NCBI RefSeq assembly: GCF_001517405.1
Contig: NZ_LN907827.1
Location: forward strand, 2,114,587-2,178,586
DNA from: Duffyella gerundensis
GTDB taxonomy: Bacteria > Pseudomonadota > Gammaproteobacteria > Enterobacterales > Enterobacteriaceae
DNA length: 64,000 nucleotides
Reading direction: 5' to 3'
Position 1 is the first letter of the stretch; every line of letters starts with the position of its first letter. Made by a program: the position numbers and the translations under genes. The notes beneath the pieces are model-generated. The model saw nothing but the letters and a program-made list of their open reading frames with translations. It did no database searches and was not told the origin of the DNA. Below are positions 29,933-39,626 of the stretch, in pieces.

Positions 29933-31660
29933 TTGGAAGACAGCGCGATTTACAGTTTGTATATCATTGGTTCGGTGTTGGTTGCTGCCAGCATCCTGCT
30001 GAGTTCATTTTCATCGCGCCTTGGCATTCCTATTCTGGTTATCTTTCTTGCACTTGGCATGCTGGCGGGCGTGGATGGCATCGGCGGTATCGCCTTTGAT
30101 AACTATCCCATGGCCTACCTGATTTCTAACCTTGCGCTGGCGGTGATTCTGCTCGACGGCGGCATGCGTACTAAAGCGACCTCCCTGCGCATCGCGCTTG
30201 GGCCCGCCCTGTCGCTGGCAACCGTGGGCGTTCTGATTACCGCTGGCCTGACCGGCATGGCGGCGGCATGGCTGTTTAATCTCGATATGATGCAGGGCTT
30301 TCTGGTCGGTGCGATCATCGGCTCCACCGACGCTGCTGCGGTGTTCTCACTGCTGGGCGATAAGGGGCTGAATGAACGTGTCAGCTCAACGCTGGAGATT
30401 GAATCAGGTAGCAACGATCCGATGGCAGTGTTCCTGACCATCACGCTCATTGAGATGATTCAACAGGGCGAAACCGGCATCAGCTGGATGTTTGTTGTGC
30501 ATCTTATTCAGCAGTTCGGTCTGGGAATTGTGCTGGGCTTGGGCGGCGGCTGGGCCCTGCAGCAATTAATCAACCGCATCACCCTGCCACAAGGGCTCTA
30601 TCCCCTGCTCGCGGTTAGCGGCGGTATTCTGGTGTTTGCGCTGACCACGGTGCTGGAAGGCAGCGGTATTCTCGCCGTTTATCTGTGCGGTTTTCTGTTG
30701 GGTAACCGGCCGATTCGCAACCGTCACGGTATTTTACAGACCTTTGACGGCATGGCCTGGCTGAGCCAGATCGGCATGTTCCTGGTGTTGGGCCTGCTGG
30801 TGACGCCTTCCAGCCTGTGGCAGATCGCCGTACCGGCCATGCTGCTCTCATTGTGGCTGATCCTGGTTGCCCGCCCGTTATCGGTGTTTGTTGGCCTGCT
30901 GCCTTTCCGGGCCTTTACGCTGCGCGAGCGCGGCTTTATTAGCTGGGTGGGTCTGCGCGGCGCGGTGCCGATTATCCTCGCGGTATTCCCGATGATGGCA
31001 GGCCTGGAAAACGCCACGCTGTTCTTTAATATCGCGTTCTTTGTGGTGCTGGTCTCGCTGATGGTTCAGGGCACTTCGCTGGGGTTTGCGGCGCGTAAAG
31101 CCAAGGTAGTGATACCGCCGATGGCCTCGCCAATTAACCGCGTGGGTCTGGATATTCATCCGGAAAATCCGTGGGAGCAGTTTGTTTATCAGCTCAGCGC
31201 CGATAAGTGGTGCGTAGGTGCGGCGCTGCGTGATTTAAAAATGCCGCGTGAAACCCGCATTGCCGCGCTATTTCGCGACAATGTGTTGATGCACCCCACC
31301 GGCAGCACCCGCCTGAAAGAGAACGATGTGCTGTGTGTCATTGGCCGTGAGCGCGATCTGCCTGCGCTGGGCAAGATGTTTAGCCAGACGCCACCGGTTG
31401 CCCTCGATCAGCGTTTCTTTGGTGACTTTATTCTTGAGGCTGACGCGCGGTTGCGCGATGTGGCGCAAATTTATGGTCTTGAGCTCGATGAAAACACCAA
31501 CGACCGCCAGACGCTGGGCCAACTTATCATGGGCCTGCTTAACGGCACGCCGGTTATCGGCGATCAGGTGGAATGGAATAACCTGATCTGGACGGTGGCG
31601 GAAAAAGAGGAAAATCAGGTGGTTCGTATCGGTGTGCGTATGGCAGAAGAGAAGGATTAA
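29933..31660 (+). CDS. nhaP2: K+/H+ antiporter NhaP2 (CvrA)
   Basis: NhaP2 is a CPA1-family cation/proton antiporter that exports K+ in exchange for H+ during osmotic or volume stress. The 575-residue protein has about 12-13 membrane helices. These include [13 protein letters not shown] and [13 protein letters not shown] with the ion-binding Asp residues, and [16 protein letters not shown]-terminal TrkA-C/CorC-like cytosolic domain follows ([16 protein letters not shown]). The start is TTG with AGGAG eight bases upstream. An out-of-frame ATG at 29928 lies between them and may reduce initiation. Homology to E. coli CvrA runs from the first residues. Confidence 0.94.
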   Translation: MEDSAIYSLYIIGSVLVAASILLSSFSSRLGIPILVIFLALGMLAGVDGIGGIAFDNYPMAYLISNLALAVILLDGGMRTKATSLRIALGPALSLATVGVLITAGLTGMAAAWLFNLDMMQGFLVGAIIGSTDAAAVFSLLGDKGLNERVSSTLEIESGSNDPMAVFLTITLIEMIQQGETGISWMFVVHLIQQFGLGIVLGLGGGWALQQLINRITLPQGLYPLLAVSGGILVFALTTVLEGSGILAVYLCGFLLGNRPIRNRHGILQTFDGMAWLSQIGMFLVLGLLVTPSSLWQIAVPAMLLSLWLILVARPLSVFVGLLPFRAFTLRERGFISWVGLRGAVPIILAVFPMMAGLENATLFFNIAFFVVLVSLMVQGTSLGFAARKAKVVIPPMASPINRVGLDIHPENPWEQFVYQLSADKWCVGAALRDLKMPRETRIAALFRDNVLMHPTGSTRLKENDVLCVIGRERDLPALGKMFSQTPPVALDQRFFGDFILEADARLRDVAQIYGLELDENTNDRQTLGQLIMGLLNGTPVIGDQVEWNNLIWTVAEKEENQVVRIGVRMAEEKD

Positions 31661-31734
31661 TCCTGGAGAATAAGCCTCGTAATTCCTGTGGCAGGAGCTA
31701 CGCTTAATGTTCACCGTATTAACAGGAGGTCATC

Positions 31735-31968
31735 ATGGGACATGTAGTCAAAATTGGTCGCTACGAAATTGTAGACGCCGAACTGGACGTGCAAAACCTC
31801 GATACGGTTAGTATTCCTTGCAATACTAATCCGGGCTTAATAACCCAGCTCGATGGCTGGGATAAAGAGACCAGCGTGCCGGCATGGATCGATGGTAAGA
31901 AGGTTGATTTAAAGCTTGGTCATTATGATAAAGAGCAGGACCTCTGGATATTAAAGAAGCCTGCCTGA
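31735..31968 (+). CDS. Hypothetical 77-residue soluble protein
   Basis: I do not recognise this family. The frame is preceded by a near-ideal AGGAGGT ribosome site seven bases from the ATG and ends before a 10-bp hairpin, so it is probably real. The protein (MGHVVKIGRYEIVDAELD...) is acidic to neutral with alternating short hydrophobic segments, two Trp-Asp/Trp-Ile positions, one Cys, and no signal peptide or membrane helix, suggesting a small beta-rich soluble fold. It lies 74 bases after nhaP2 in the same direction and could be cotranscribed with it. Confidence 0.75.
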   Translation: MGHVVKIGRYEIVDAELDVQNLDTVSIPCNTNPGLITQLDGWDKETSVPAWIDGKKVDLKLGHYDKEQDLWILKKPA

Positions 31969-31980
31969 GCCAATAATCTG

Positions 31981-32007
31981 ACCCGCTATTTCACCTGAAT
32001 AGCGGGT
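31981..32007 (+). terminator. Hairpin after the 77-residue protein gene
   Basis: A perfect 10-bp stem ACCCGCTATT/AATAGCGGGT with a seven-base loop. The following T-tract is weak. Confidence 0.7.
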
Positions 32008-32082
32008 TGTCCTAATTGTTACGCTTGACACTCTCCACTGCACTTAACTTCATCGATAATAAAATCTTATATTTCAATAAAT

Positions 32083-32095
32083 TAAGATTATTTCC
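32083..32095. promoter_or_regulatory. RcsAB-like box
   Basis: TAAGATTATTTCC agrees with the RcsAB consensus TRVGAAWAWTSYG at ten of thirteen positions. It lies about 250 bases upstream of an exopolysaccharide initiating transferase, the class of gene RcsAB controls in Erwiniaceae. The match is imperfect. Confidence 0.3.
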
Positions 32096-32184
32096 CTAAT
32101 AAGCATTTCTCGCCTTTTCAGACAAACTCCATATTAACTAAGTCCCACTTCTCCTGCATACTCTGATCCGTTGCTGCACAATTT

Positions 32185-32200
32185 CGTGAGTTTCATCACG
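32185..32200. promoter_or_regulatory. CRP-like dyad
   Basis: CGTGAGTTTCATCACG is a perfect inverted repeat with the GTGA-N6-TCAC core of CRP sites; only the outermost base on each side departs from consensus. It lies about 150 bases upstream of the transferase start. Confidence 0.45.
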
Positions 32201-32254
32201 CTACGTTTATTCTTTTTATGCAGCGCCTATGGCAGCAAAAACTTCATGTACTGG

Positions 32255-32274
32255 TAATTAATCCTTATTAATTA
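32255..32274. promoter_or_regulatory. TAATTAAT palindrome before the transferase gene
   Basis: TAATTAAT-CCTT-ATTAATTA is a perfect 8-bp inverted repeat, 74 bases before the ATG. The composition suggests a MarR/SlyA- or H-NS-type target rather than a terminator. Confidence 0.35.
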
Positions 32275-32347
32275 ACCGGTGAGAACCCCTGAGCGTGTAC
32301 TTGATTCTGGTCAGGCATCTTTTACTTTAGAAAAGAGAGCAGGTTTT

Positions 32348-33814
32348 ATGGCAAGTACCATTGTGTTAAACAGTGCGGGTCGCACTTATAGCGGCTTGCG
32401 TAAAAATATCATCGCCAAAGTGACGTTATCCCTTTCCGATCTTCTGGCGTTGAATCTGGCACTTTTTCTCTCGGCTGCTACGGTGCAGGGTATTTGGGGC
32501 AATCTCGACCACTTTATTCCGCCGCAGCAAATTGAAAACCGCTTCATGGCGCAATTTGTCATGTCGGTATTGTGCACCGGATGGTTTTGGATACGCATGC
32601 GCCACTATACGTATCGCAAACCTTTCTGGTTTGAGTTGAAAGAGATCATCAAAACCTTGTTTGTGTTTTCGCTGCTGGATCTGGCGCTGATCGCCTTTTC
32701 CAAGTGGGATTTCTCACGTCTGATTTGGGGCTTCAGCTGGACCTACGCGCTGATCCTGCTGCCGCTGTTCCGGTCGCTGGTGAAACATGTGATCCACAAA
32801 GCGGGTCAGTGGCATAAAGAGACGGTGATCATCGGCTCCGGCAAAAACGCCATGGAAGCCTATGCGGCGTTGCAGAGCGAAGAGATCCTTGGCTACAAGG
32901 TCACTGCCTTTGTGGCACTGGAAAATGAGCGCTTCCCGGAGAGCGTGAACGGCGTACCGGTTATTACCCAGAAAGATATCAACTGGGAGAAAATGGACCT
33001 GGATAACACGCAGTTCATCGTTGCCATGGAGTACGAACAGCAGGCCACGCGGGATAAATGGCTGAAGTTCCTCTCCAAAATGAAATGCCGCTCGGTTTCA
33101 GTCATTCCAACGCTGCGCGGCGTACCGCTGTATGGCACCGATATGTCGTTTATTTTCAGCCATGAAGTGATGATCCTGCGCGTCAGTAATAACCTCGCCA
33201 AGCACTCATCGCGCTTTCTGAAACGCACCTTTGATATTGTGGTGGCATCGATGCTGCTGCTGTTCCTCGCGCCGGTGTTTGGCCTGATCTGCTGGCTGGT
33301 CAAGCGCGACGGCAGTAACGCGATCTATGGGCATGAGCGTGTTGGGCAAAATGGCGTGAAGTTTAAATGCCTTAAGTTTCGTTCAATGGTGACCAACTCG
33401 CAGGAAGTGCTGCAAAACCTGCTGGCGACCAGCGCCGAGGCGCGCGCTGAATGGGACAAAGATTTTAAACTCAAAAACGATCCGCGTATCACCCGCATCG
33501 GCGGCATTCTGCGCAAAACCAGCCTCGACGAGCTGCCGCAGTTGTGGAACGTGATTCGTGGTGAGATGAGCCTGGTGGGCCCGCGTCCGGTAATTGAAGC
33601 CGAGCTGGAACGCTACGCCGGTGACGTCGATTACTATTTGATGGCCAAGCCTGGCATGACCGGTTTGTGGCAGGTCAGCGGACGTAATGACATTGATTAC
33701 GATACGCGCGTTTACTTTGACTCCTGGTATGTCAAAAACTGGGCGCTGTGGACCGACATCGCTATCCTGTTTAAAACCGCGGGCGTGGTGTTCCGTCGTG
33801 ACGGCGCCTACTGA
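32348..33814 (+). CDS. Undecaprenyl-phosphate galactose/glucose phosphotransferase, WbaP/AmsG-like
   Basis: This membrane enzyme transfers sugar 1-phosphate from a UDP-sugar to undecaprenyl phosphate, the first step of exopolysaccharide repeat-unit assembly. I start at ATG 32348 (MASTIVLNSAGRTYSG), giving 488 residues, near the WbaP/AmsG length of about 475. Four N-terminal helices and a Rossmann-like cytosolic domain (GSGKNAMEAYAAL) are followed by a re-entrant helix and the catalytic PGT domain, with KCLKFRSM, LDELPQLWNVIRGEMSLVGPRPV and a GLWQVSGRND tail. It stands alone, outside any glycosyltransferase cluster. P. stewartii has a comparable second copy (wceG2), but orthology cannot be decided here. 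It would use UDP-glucose/galactose made via galU. Confidence 0.9.
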   Translation: MASTIVLNSAGRTYSGLRKNIIAKVTLSLSDLLALNLALFLSAATVQGIWGNLDHFIPPQQIENRFMAQFVMSVLCTGWFWIRMRHYTYRKPFWFELKEIIKTLFVFSLLDLALIAFSKWDFSRLIWGFSWTYALILLPLFRSLVKHVIHKAGQWHKETVIIGSGKNAMEAYAALQSEEILGYKVTAFVALENERFPESVNGVPVITQKDINWEKMDLDNTQFIVAMEYEQQATRDKWLKFLSKMKCRSVSVIPTLRGVPLYGTDMSFIFSHEVMILRVSNNLAKHSSRFLKRTFDIVVASMLLLFLAPVFGLICWLVKRDGSNAIYGHERVGQNGVKFKCLKFRSMVTNSQEVLQNLLATSAEARAEWDKDFKLKNDPRITRIGGILRKTSLDELPQLWNVIRGEMSLVGPRPVIEAELERYAGDVDYYLMAKPGMTGLWQVSGRNDIDYDTRVYFDSWYVKNWALWTDIAILFKTAGVVFRRDGAY

Positions 33815-33823
33815 TCCCGCTCA

Positions 33824-33855
33824 AAAGCCTGTGCGGCGCTGCCGCGCAGGCTTTC
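33824..33855 (+). terminator. Terminator of the WbaP-like gene
   Basis: A 14-bp stem (one G-U pair) starting AAAGCCTG and ending CAGGCTTT with a three-base loop. The T-tract is only three bases. Confidence 0.75.
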
Positions 33856-33942
33856 CTGCCGAAACGCACAATCCGCCTTCCTTTTTGACGCTGAACTCAC
33901 TACCCTGTCCGGCTTGATTTTACGGGATGTGAATCGACTGTT

Positions 33943-35133
33943 ATGCGCTCTTTTACTTTATTACTGCTGAGTCTGGTGCTGTTAGGGCCGCTCGGTATCG
34001 ATCTTTATCTGCCTACCCTGCCCCAAATTGCCGCCGGACTGGACACGCCGATTGCCTCAATTCAGTCGACGATTCCGCTGTTTCTGCTGGTGATGGGCCT
34101 GGGCCAAATTGTTGCCGGTCCGCTGGTGGATAATTTTGGCCGCAAGCCGCTGGCCCTGATTGGCCTGGCGCTTTATGCCGTCGGCAGCATCGTCGCGGCA
34201 ACGGCGGCATGGTGGCCGATGTTCCTGGTAGCGCGCATTATTCAGGGCTGTGCCGTGTGTTGTACCGCGGTGGTCGCCTTCAGCGGGGTACGCGATCGTC
34301 TTTCCGGCGACGATGCCGCGCGCGCCTACGGCTTTCTTAACGGCGCATTAAATATCGTTCCTGCGCTGGCGCCGATGCTGGGCGGTTTTCTGGCCGAAGC
34401 CTTTGGCTGGCGTGCTAACTTCTGGTTTCTCACCGGTTATGCCGTGTTCATCACGCTGATTGTCGTGCTCTGGCTACCGGAAACGCGTCCGGCTGACACC
34501 CAGCGCGTCGCAAGCCTGCCCTTGCGCCAGTATGCCGCGATTTTACGTGAGCCACGTTTTCTCGCCTTTGCCTTTGCCAACGCTGGCGCGCTGGGCATGG
34601 TATTAACTTACGTTTCGCTGGCACCGCACGTCTTGATGAGCACCGGCGGGCTGAGCGCCCTGCAGTTCTCGGTGGCGTTTGGCGCCAACGGCCTGTGGAT
34701 CATGCTGGTCAGCGTGCTGGTGAATAAGATCATTCGCAAGGTTGGACGTCCTTTCTGCCTTGCTGCGGGCTGCCTGACCATGCTGAGCGGTTGTATATTG
34801 CTCAGCGCTGGCGAGCATTTGCTGCCTGGCAGCTGGCAGACGCACTGGGCGCTCTATATGATTCCGGTGGCGGTTTCCGTTGCGGGACTGGCGTTTACCG
34901 TGGGCCCGGCAACCAGCTATGCGCTGGAACCTTATCAGCAGCAGGCAGGTGTGGCATCAGCGTTACAGGGATGTATTCAGATGGCAGGCGGTGCCGCGGG
35001 CGGGCTACTGTTTATGGCGCTGCCGCTGACTGAAAAAACGGCGCTGGCGGGTATGATGCTGCTGGGTTCATTGCTGGCGTTCATCGCCTGGCGCTGCAGT
35101 CGAAAAATGCGCGGTACGCTGACCGCGCTCTGA
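33943..35133 (+). CDS. Bcr/CflA-family drug-efflux MFS transporter
   Basis: This is a 12-helix major facilitator of the Bcr/CflA drug:H+ antiporter group. The 396-residue protein has the motif D-like start LGIDLYLPTLPQIAAGL and the loop 2-3 motif A GPLVDNFGRKPLALIG. The proline-containing motif of helix 5 (ALNIVPALAPMLGGFLAEAFGWRANFWF) is typical of drug exporters. The substrate cannot be predicted. Its stop is a single base from the end of convergent dadX, with no terminator between, so antisense readthrough into the dad operon is likely. Confidence 0.9.
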   Translation: MRSFTLLLLSLVLLGPLGIDLYLPTLPQIAAGLDTPIASIQSTIPLFLLVMGLGQIVAGPLVDNFGRKPLALIGLALYAVGSIVAATAAWWPMFLVARIIQGCAVCCTAVVAFSGVRDRLSGDDAARAYGFLNGALNIVPALAPMLGGFLAEAFGWRANFWFLTGYAVFITLIVVLWLPETRPADTQRVASLPLRQYAAILREPRFLAFAFANAGALGMVLTYVSLAPHVLMSTGGLSALQFSVAFGANGLWIMLVSVLVNKIIRKVGRPFCLAAGCLTMLSGCILLSAGEHLLPGSWQTHWALYMIPVAVSVAGLAFTVGPATSYALEPYQQQAGVASALQGCIQMAGGAAGGLLFMALPLTEKTALAGMMLLGSLLAFIAWRCSRKMRGTLTAL

Positions 35134-35134
35134 T

Positions 35135-36205
35135 TCAGATAACGTTAACCGGTACCCGCGGGGCGAGCGCGCACATTAGCTCATAACCCACGGTGCCGGC
35201 AGCCTGCGCCACATCATCGATTTTTACCTGATTGCCCCACAATTCTACCGATGTACCGATGCCTGCCTGCGGGCACGGCGTCAAATCGACCATCATCATA
35301 TCCATGGAAATCGCGCCAATGGTTTGGGTTAGCACGCCATCCACCAGCACTGGCGTGCCGGTTGGCGCATGACGCGGATAGCCATCAGCATAGCCACAGG
35401 CCACGATACCGATACGCTGTTCGCCACTGGCGCGATAACGGTAGCCGTAACCCACGCCATCACCCGCAGCCAGTTGCTGCACGCCGATAATTTCACTCTG
35501 CAGCGTCATCACCGGCTGTAAGCCACTACTGGCGATATCGCACCACTGACCGCTGGGTGAAGCGCCATAAAGAATAATACCGGGCCGCACCCAGTTGTAA
35601 TGCGTTTCAGGATGCCACAGCGTCGCAGCGGAGTTTGCCAGCGAGCGCGGTGCTTCCAGCCCTTCTGCCGCCTGCTCAACCAGCCGCAACGGCGCGGTAA
35701 TGCCATCCGCTTTCTCCGCTTCGGCAAAATGGGCCATCAGGGTCATTTCGCCCACGGTCGCTAAGCTGCGCAGCTTGCGCCACACGGCGTTAATTTGCTC
35801 TGGCCGAAAACCAAGCCGGTTCATCCCGCTGTTCATCTTCAGATAGATGTCGACCGGCGCACTCAGCTCTGCTCTTGCCAGCGCCTGAATCTGCCAGTTA
35901 CTGTGAATGCTGGTGGTGAGGCGGTAGCGATCGATGATCGCCAGGTCATCCGCATGAAAAAAGCCTTCCAGCAGCAAAATGGGCTTTTTCCAGCCCTGTT
36001 CACGCAATAACACCGCTTCTTCAAGATTCAACAGCGCAAAACCGTCAGTATCGCTGAGCGCCTGCCAGCAGCGTGCAATGCCGTGACCATAGGCATTGGC
36101 TTTCACCACCGACCAGACACGAGAATGCGGGGCCGCCTTACGGGCAACCTGCAGGTTATGCCGCAACGCAGCGCTATCAAGGGTTGCGACAACTGGGCGT
36201 GACAT
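35135..36205 (-). CDS. dadX: Alanine racemase, catabolic type
   Basis: DadX is a PLP enzyme that interconverts L- and D-alanine, feeding D-alanine to DadA. The 356-residue protein has the PLP lysine in VVKANAYGHG (Lys35), GYGYRYRASGEQRIGIVACGYADGYPR with the catalytic Tyr, and MDMMMVDLTPCP. The length matches E. coli DadX (356). It begins 20 bases after dadA in the same direction, the dadAX catabolic operon, so I name it dadX rather than the biosynthetic alr. Confidence 0.95.
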   Translation of the reverse strand: MSRPVVATLDSAALRHNLQVARKAAPHSRVWSVVKANAYGHGIARCWQALSDTDGFALLNLEEAVLLREQGWKKPILLLEGFFHADDLAIIDRYRLTTSIHSNWQIQALARAELSAPVDIYLKMNSGMNRLGFRPEQINAVWRKLRSLATVGEMTLMAHFAEAEKADGITAPLRLVEQAAEGLEAPRSLANSAATLWHPETHYNWVRPGIILYGASPSGQWCDIASSGLQPVMTLQSEIIGVQQLAAGDGVGYGYRYRASGEQRIGIVACGYADGYPRHAPTGTPVLVDGVLTQTIGAISMDMMMVDLTPCPQAGIGTSVELWGNQVKIDDVAQAAGTVGYELMCALAPRVPVNVI

Positions 36206-36225
36206 AAAACGTCTCCTTGTAAAAC

Positions 36226-37530
36226 TTATTGCGCCACATCCGCACGCTGCAATGGGCGATGAGAGTCTGCGCTAAAGCCAGGCAGATAACGGAATACCGA
36301 CAGATCATCAGCCGCAATCGCTGGCGTAGTACCAGAGATGATGTCCGCCAGCAGCTGACCCGATCCGCAAGCCATCGTCCAGCCAAGCGTGCCATGTCCG
36401 GTATTCAAAAACAGATTGCTCAGCGGTGTCCGTCCTACAATCGGCGTGCCATCCGGCGTCATCGGACGCAATCCGCTCCAGAAAGTGGCCTGTTCAATAT
36501 GGCCGCCTTCAGGATAGAGATCCTGCACCACCATCTCCAGCGTTTCACGTCGTGCCGGCAGCAGTTTGCTGTTAAAACCAACGATTTCCGCCATGCCGCC
36601 GACGCGAATGCGCTGGTCGAATCGCGTCACGGCAACTTTGTAAGTTTCATCCAGCACGGTTGATAGCGGTGCCGCCTCGGCGTTTTTAATCGGGATAGTC
36701 AGTGAATAGCCTTTCAGCGGATAGACCGGCACGGCGACGATATTGCGCAGCAGCGCCGTTGACCAGGAACCAAAGGCCACAACGTAAGCATCACCTTTGA
36801 TCACCTCATCGCCACATTTAACGCCGTAGATGCGGTTGCCTTCACGCAGCAGTTGATCGACGCTGAGATTGAAACGGAAGGTCACGCCCGCCTCTTTGGC
36901 CATTTCCGTCAGCCGTTGGGTGAACAGCTGGCAGTCGCCGGTTTCATCATTCGGCAAACGTAAACCACCAGTGAGCTTATGCTGCGTTGCCGCCAGCGCT
37001 GGTTCAACGCGCGCCAGCTCATGAGCTTCCAACAGTTCATAGGGCACGCCCGCTTCCTGCAGCACGGCAATATCTTTGCTCGCGCTTTCATACTGTTGCG
37101 CGGTGCGAAACAGCTGCAGCGTGCCGCCCTGGCGACCTTCATAGGCAATCGCGGTCTCTTCACGTAGCGCCTTCAGGCAGTCACGGCTGTATTCCGCGAT
37201 GCGCACCATGCGGCTCTTGTTTTGCTGATAGTGCGTCATGTCGCAGTTGCGCAGCATTTGCCACATCCATTCCATCTGAAAGCGACTGCCGTCCGGGCGA
37301 ATCGCGAGCGGCGCATGACGCTGAAACATCCATTTAATCGCCTTTAACGGCACGCCCGGTGCAGCCCATGGCGCAGCATAGCCCGGTGAAATTTGCCCGG
37401 CGTTTCCGGCGCTGGTTTCCATCGCTGAAGCGGGCTGACGATCGATCACCGTGACCTCGTGTCCCGCTTTAGCCAGATACCAGGCGCTGGCAACGCCGAC
37501 TACACCACTTCCAAGAATGACAACCCGCAT
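36226..37530 (-). CDS. dadA: D-amino acid dehydrogenase small subunit
   Basis: DadA is a membrane-associated FAD/iron-sulfur dehydrogenase that oxidises D-alanine to pyruvate and passes electrons to the quinone pool. The 434-residue protein begins [31 protein letters not shown] (FAD GxGxxG) and ends with [19 protein letters not shown] and [15 protein letters not shown]. It is the first gene of dadAX. The operon is Lrp- and CRP-controlled in E. coli; the long upstream gap would hold those sites. Confidence 0.96.
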   Translation of the reverse strand: MRVVILGSGVVGVASAWYLAKAGHEVTVIDRQPASAMETSAGNAGQISPGYAAPWAAPGVPLKAIKWMFQRHAPLAIRPDGSRFQMEWMWQMLRNCDMTHYQQNKSRMVRIAEYSRDCLKALREETAIAYEGRQGGTLQLFRTAQQYESASKDIAVLQEAGVPYELLEAHELARVEPALAATQHKLTGGLRLPNDETGDCQLFTQRLTEMAKEAGVTFRFNLSVDQLLREGNRIYGVKCGDEVIKGDAYVVAFGSWSTALLRNIVAVPVYPLKGYSLTIPIKNAEAAPLSTVLDETYKVAVTRFDQRIRVGGMAEIVGFNSKLLPARRETLEMVVQDLYPEGGHIEQATFWSGLRPMTPDGTPIVGRTPLSNLFLNTGHGTLGWTMACGSGQLLADIISGTTPAIAADDLSVFRYLPGFSADSHRPLQRADVAQ

Positions 37531-38042
37531 AGTGTCTCCACCGCATCAACAAAAGAGGAATAAACCAGTTTATCGCCTGCACTCAGGTTGAATATGCTAC
37601 TCAACTTTGTCGTACAGTTCATGAAGGTATTTCACATCTTTTTTACTTTTTTGGTAACTAAAAACAGGCGCTAAGGTGAAATACAGAATATTGTGCGCAG
37701 GATAGGCGCTTTATGGCGGCTTATGAGTTTGTCAGCCGCAAAAAACGAAGCCAGCAGCAGAAAAGAGTCGCATCATCGCTTTCACTTATAAACAGAACTT
37801 TATTCTTCATAAACAGCAAAAACCAAACATATACTTCAGGCAACCGGCTTAATTTGGCTCACAGCCTGTTTTTCCTCAAACTTTTCCGTTGAGTTCATGA
37901 TTCGGATGGGTCACAGTGATCTATCATTGAAGTGTTCGCTCAGTTTATTTGGGCTGTCTTTCTCAGGATGAAGCCTTGAACAATCTGAACTGGTCGTGAT
38001 GCCATCAGGGTGCGCGGCAGGTTTGCAAAACAGAGGTGCGCT
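37531..38042. other. dadA-ycgB divergent intergenic region, no gene found
   Basis: This 512-base A/T-rich gap lies between divergent dadA and ycgB. A 59-codon frame from ATG 37713 is present but has no ribosome site and reads like random A/T-rich translation. E. coli dadAX is controlled here by Lrp and CRP; I could not pick out a convincing site for either. The ycgB ribosome site GAGGTG lies at the right edge. Confidence 0.5.
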
Positions 38043-39578
38043 ATGACGACTATCTTTGACGATCCGATTAAGGACAGCAAACGACTCAGTGATGGACCCG
38101 ACTGGACATTCGACCTGCTGGACGATTATCTGGCTGAAATTGACCGCGTGGCCAAGCTCTACCGGCTCGATACCTACCCGCATCAGATTGAAATCATTAC
38201 CTCCGAACAGATGATGGATGCCTATTCCAGCGTCGGCATGCCCATCAATTATACCCACTGGTCGTTTGGCAAAAAATTCATCGAAACCGAACAGCGCTAT
38301 AAACATGGTCAGCAGGGCCTGGCTTATGAAATCGTCATTAATTCGAACCCTTGTATCGCCTATCTGATGGAAGAGAACACCATCACCATGCAGGCGCTGG
38401 TGATGGCGCACGCCTGTTACGGCCATAATTCGTTCTTCAAAAACAACTATCTGTTTCGCAGCTGGACCGATGCCAGCTCGATTGTCGATTATCTGCTGTT
38501 TGCGCGTAATTACATCTCGGAATGCGAAGAGCGATACGGCGTTGAAGAAGTGGAACGGCTGCTCGATTCCTGTCATGCGCTGATGAACTATGGTGTCGAT
38601 CGCTACAAGCGCCCGTCGAAGATCTCACTACAGGAAGAGAAGGCACGGCAGAAGAGCCGTGAAGAGTATTTGCAGAGTCAGGTGAATACGCTGTGGCGCA
38701 CGCTGCCACGCCGCGAAAAAGAGGAAGTACATGTCTCCGCCGCGCGCTATCCATCTGAGCCGCAGGAGAACTTACTCTATTTTATGGAGAAAAACGCCCC
38801 GCTGCTGGAATCCTGGCAGCGTGAAGTGCTGCGTATCGTGCGCAAGGTCAGCCAATATTTCTACCCGCAAAAACAGACGCAGGTGATGAACGAAGGGTGG
38901 GCGACCTTCTGGCACTACACCATTCTTAATCATCTTTATGATGAGGGTAAGCTGTCCGATCGGGCGATGCTGGAATTTCTGCACAGCCATACCAACGTTA
39001 TCTATCAGCCGCCTTACAACAGCCAGTGGTACAACGGCATCAATCCTTACGCGCTGGGTTTTGCCATGTTCCAGGACATCAAGCGCATCTGTGAATCTCC
39101 TACTGAGGAAGATCGCTACTGGTTCCCGGATATTGCTGGCAAAGACTGGCTGGAGACGCTGCACTTCGCCATGCGCGAGTTTAAGGATGAGAGCTTTATC
39201 AGCCAGTTTCTGTCACCGAAAGTGATGCGGGATTTCAGGCTGTTTAGCGTACTGGATGACGATCGCAATAACTATCTGGAGATCGCGGCGATTCACGACG
39301 AAGCGGGTTACCGTGCGATTCGCCAGCAGCTTTCTGCGCAATATAATCTGAGCAACCTTGAGCCAAATATTCAGGTCTATAACGTCGATTTGCGTGGCGA
39401 TCGTTCTCTTACCCTGAGCTATGTGCCGCAAAGTCGCGCGCCGCTTGATAAGAGCCGCCGAGAAGTGCTGAAACACGTTAACCGGCTGTGGGGCTTTGAT
39501 GTTTATCTTGAGCAACAGAATGAAGATGGTAGCGTGGAGCTGCTCGACCGCTGCCCGCCGCGCCCGGCTTCACTCTGA
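38043..39578 (+). CDS. ycgB: YcgB, SpoVR-family protein
   Basis: YcgB belongs to the SpoVR family, conserved but of uncertain biochemical role, and its genetics link it to yeaGH in stress survival. The 511-residue protein (E. coli 510) starts at ATG 38043 after GAGGTG. Strongly conserved blocks are GPDWTFDLLDDYLAEIDRVA, VMAHACYGHNSFFKNNYLF (metal-ligand-like histidines), and MNEGWATFWHYTILNHLYDEG. yeaG and yeaH, its usual functional partners, are 10 kb away in this window. Confidence 0.94.
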   Translation: MTTIFDDPIKDSKRLSDGPDWTFDLLDDYLAEIDRVAKLYRLDTYPHQIEIITSEQMMDAYSSVGMPINYTHWSFGKKFIETEQRYKHGQQGLAYEIVINSNPCIAYLMEENTITMQALVMAHACYGHNSFFKNNYLFRSWTDASSIVDYLLFARNYISECEERYGVEEVERLLDSCHALMNYGVDRYKRPSKISLQEEKARQKSREEYLQSQVNTLWRTLPRREKEEVHVSAARYPSEPQENLLYFMEKNAPLLESWQREVLRIVRKVSQYFYPQKQTQVMNEGWATFWHYTILNHLYDEGKLSDRAMLEFLHSHTNVIYQPPYNSQWYNGINPYALGFAMFQDIKRICESPTEEDRYWFPDIAGKDWLETLHFAMREFKDESFISQFLSPKVMRDFRLFSVLDDDRNNYLEIAAIHDEAGYRAIRQQLSAQYNLSNLEPNIQVYNVDLRGDRSLTLSYVPQSRAPLDKSRREVLKHVNRLWGFDVYLEQQNEDGSVELLDRCPPRPASL

Positions 39579-39593
39579 ATCAGCGCCATAAAA

Positions 39594-39618
39594 AAAGCCG
39601 GAGCAATCCGGCTTCTTT
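39594..39618. terminator. ycgB/fadR bidirectional terminator
   Basis: An 8-bp perfect stem AAGCCGGA/TCCGGCTT with a GCAA loop has an A-run on the left and a T-rich right side, between convergent genes. Confidence 0.85.
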
Positions 39619-39626
39619 CTGGCTGA

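Larger units (their letters stand above)
31969..32347. other. A/T-rich control region of the WbaP-like gene
   Basis: This 379-base gap has no gene apart from the hairpin at its left end. It is much richer in A/T than its surroundings and packs three candidate operators before the wbaP-like start: an RcsAB-like element, a CRP-like dyad and a TAATTAAT palindrome. The density suggests a strongly regulated promoter, possibly also an H-NS target. Confidence 0.55.

Noticed and set aside
37713..37892. 59-codon frame in the dadA-ycgB gap
   Set aside because: No ribosome site, random-looking A/T-rich translation, and no recognisable family.
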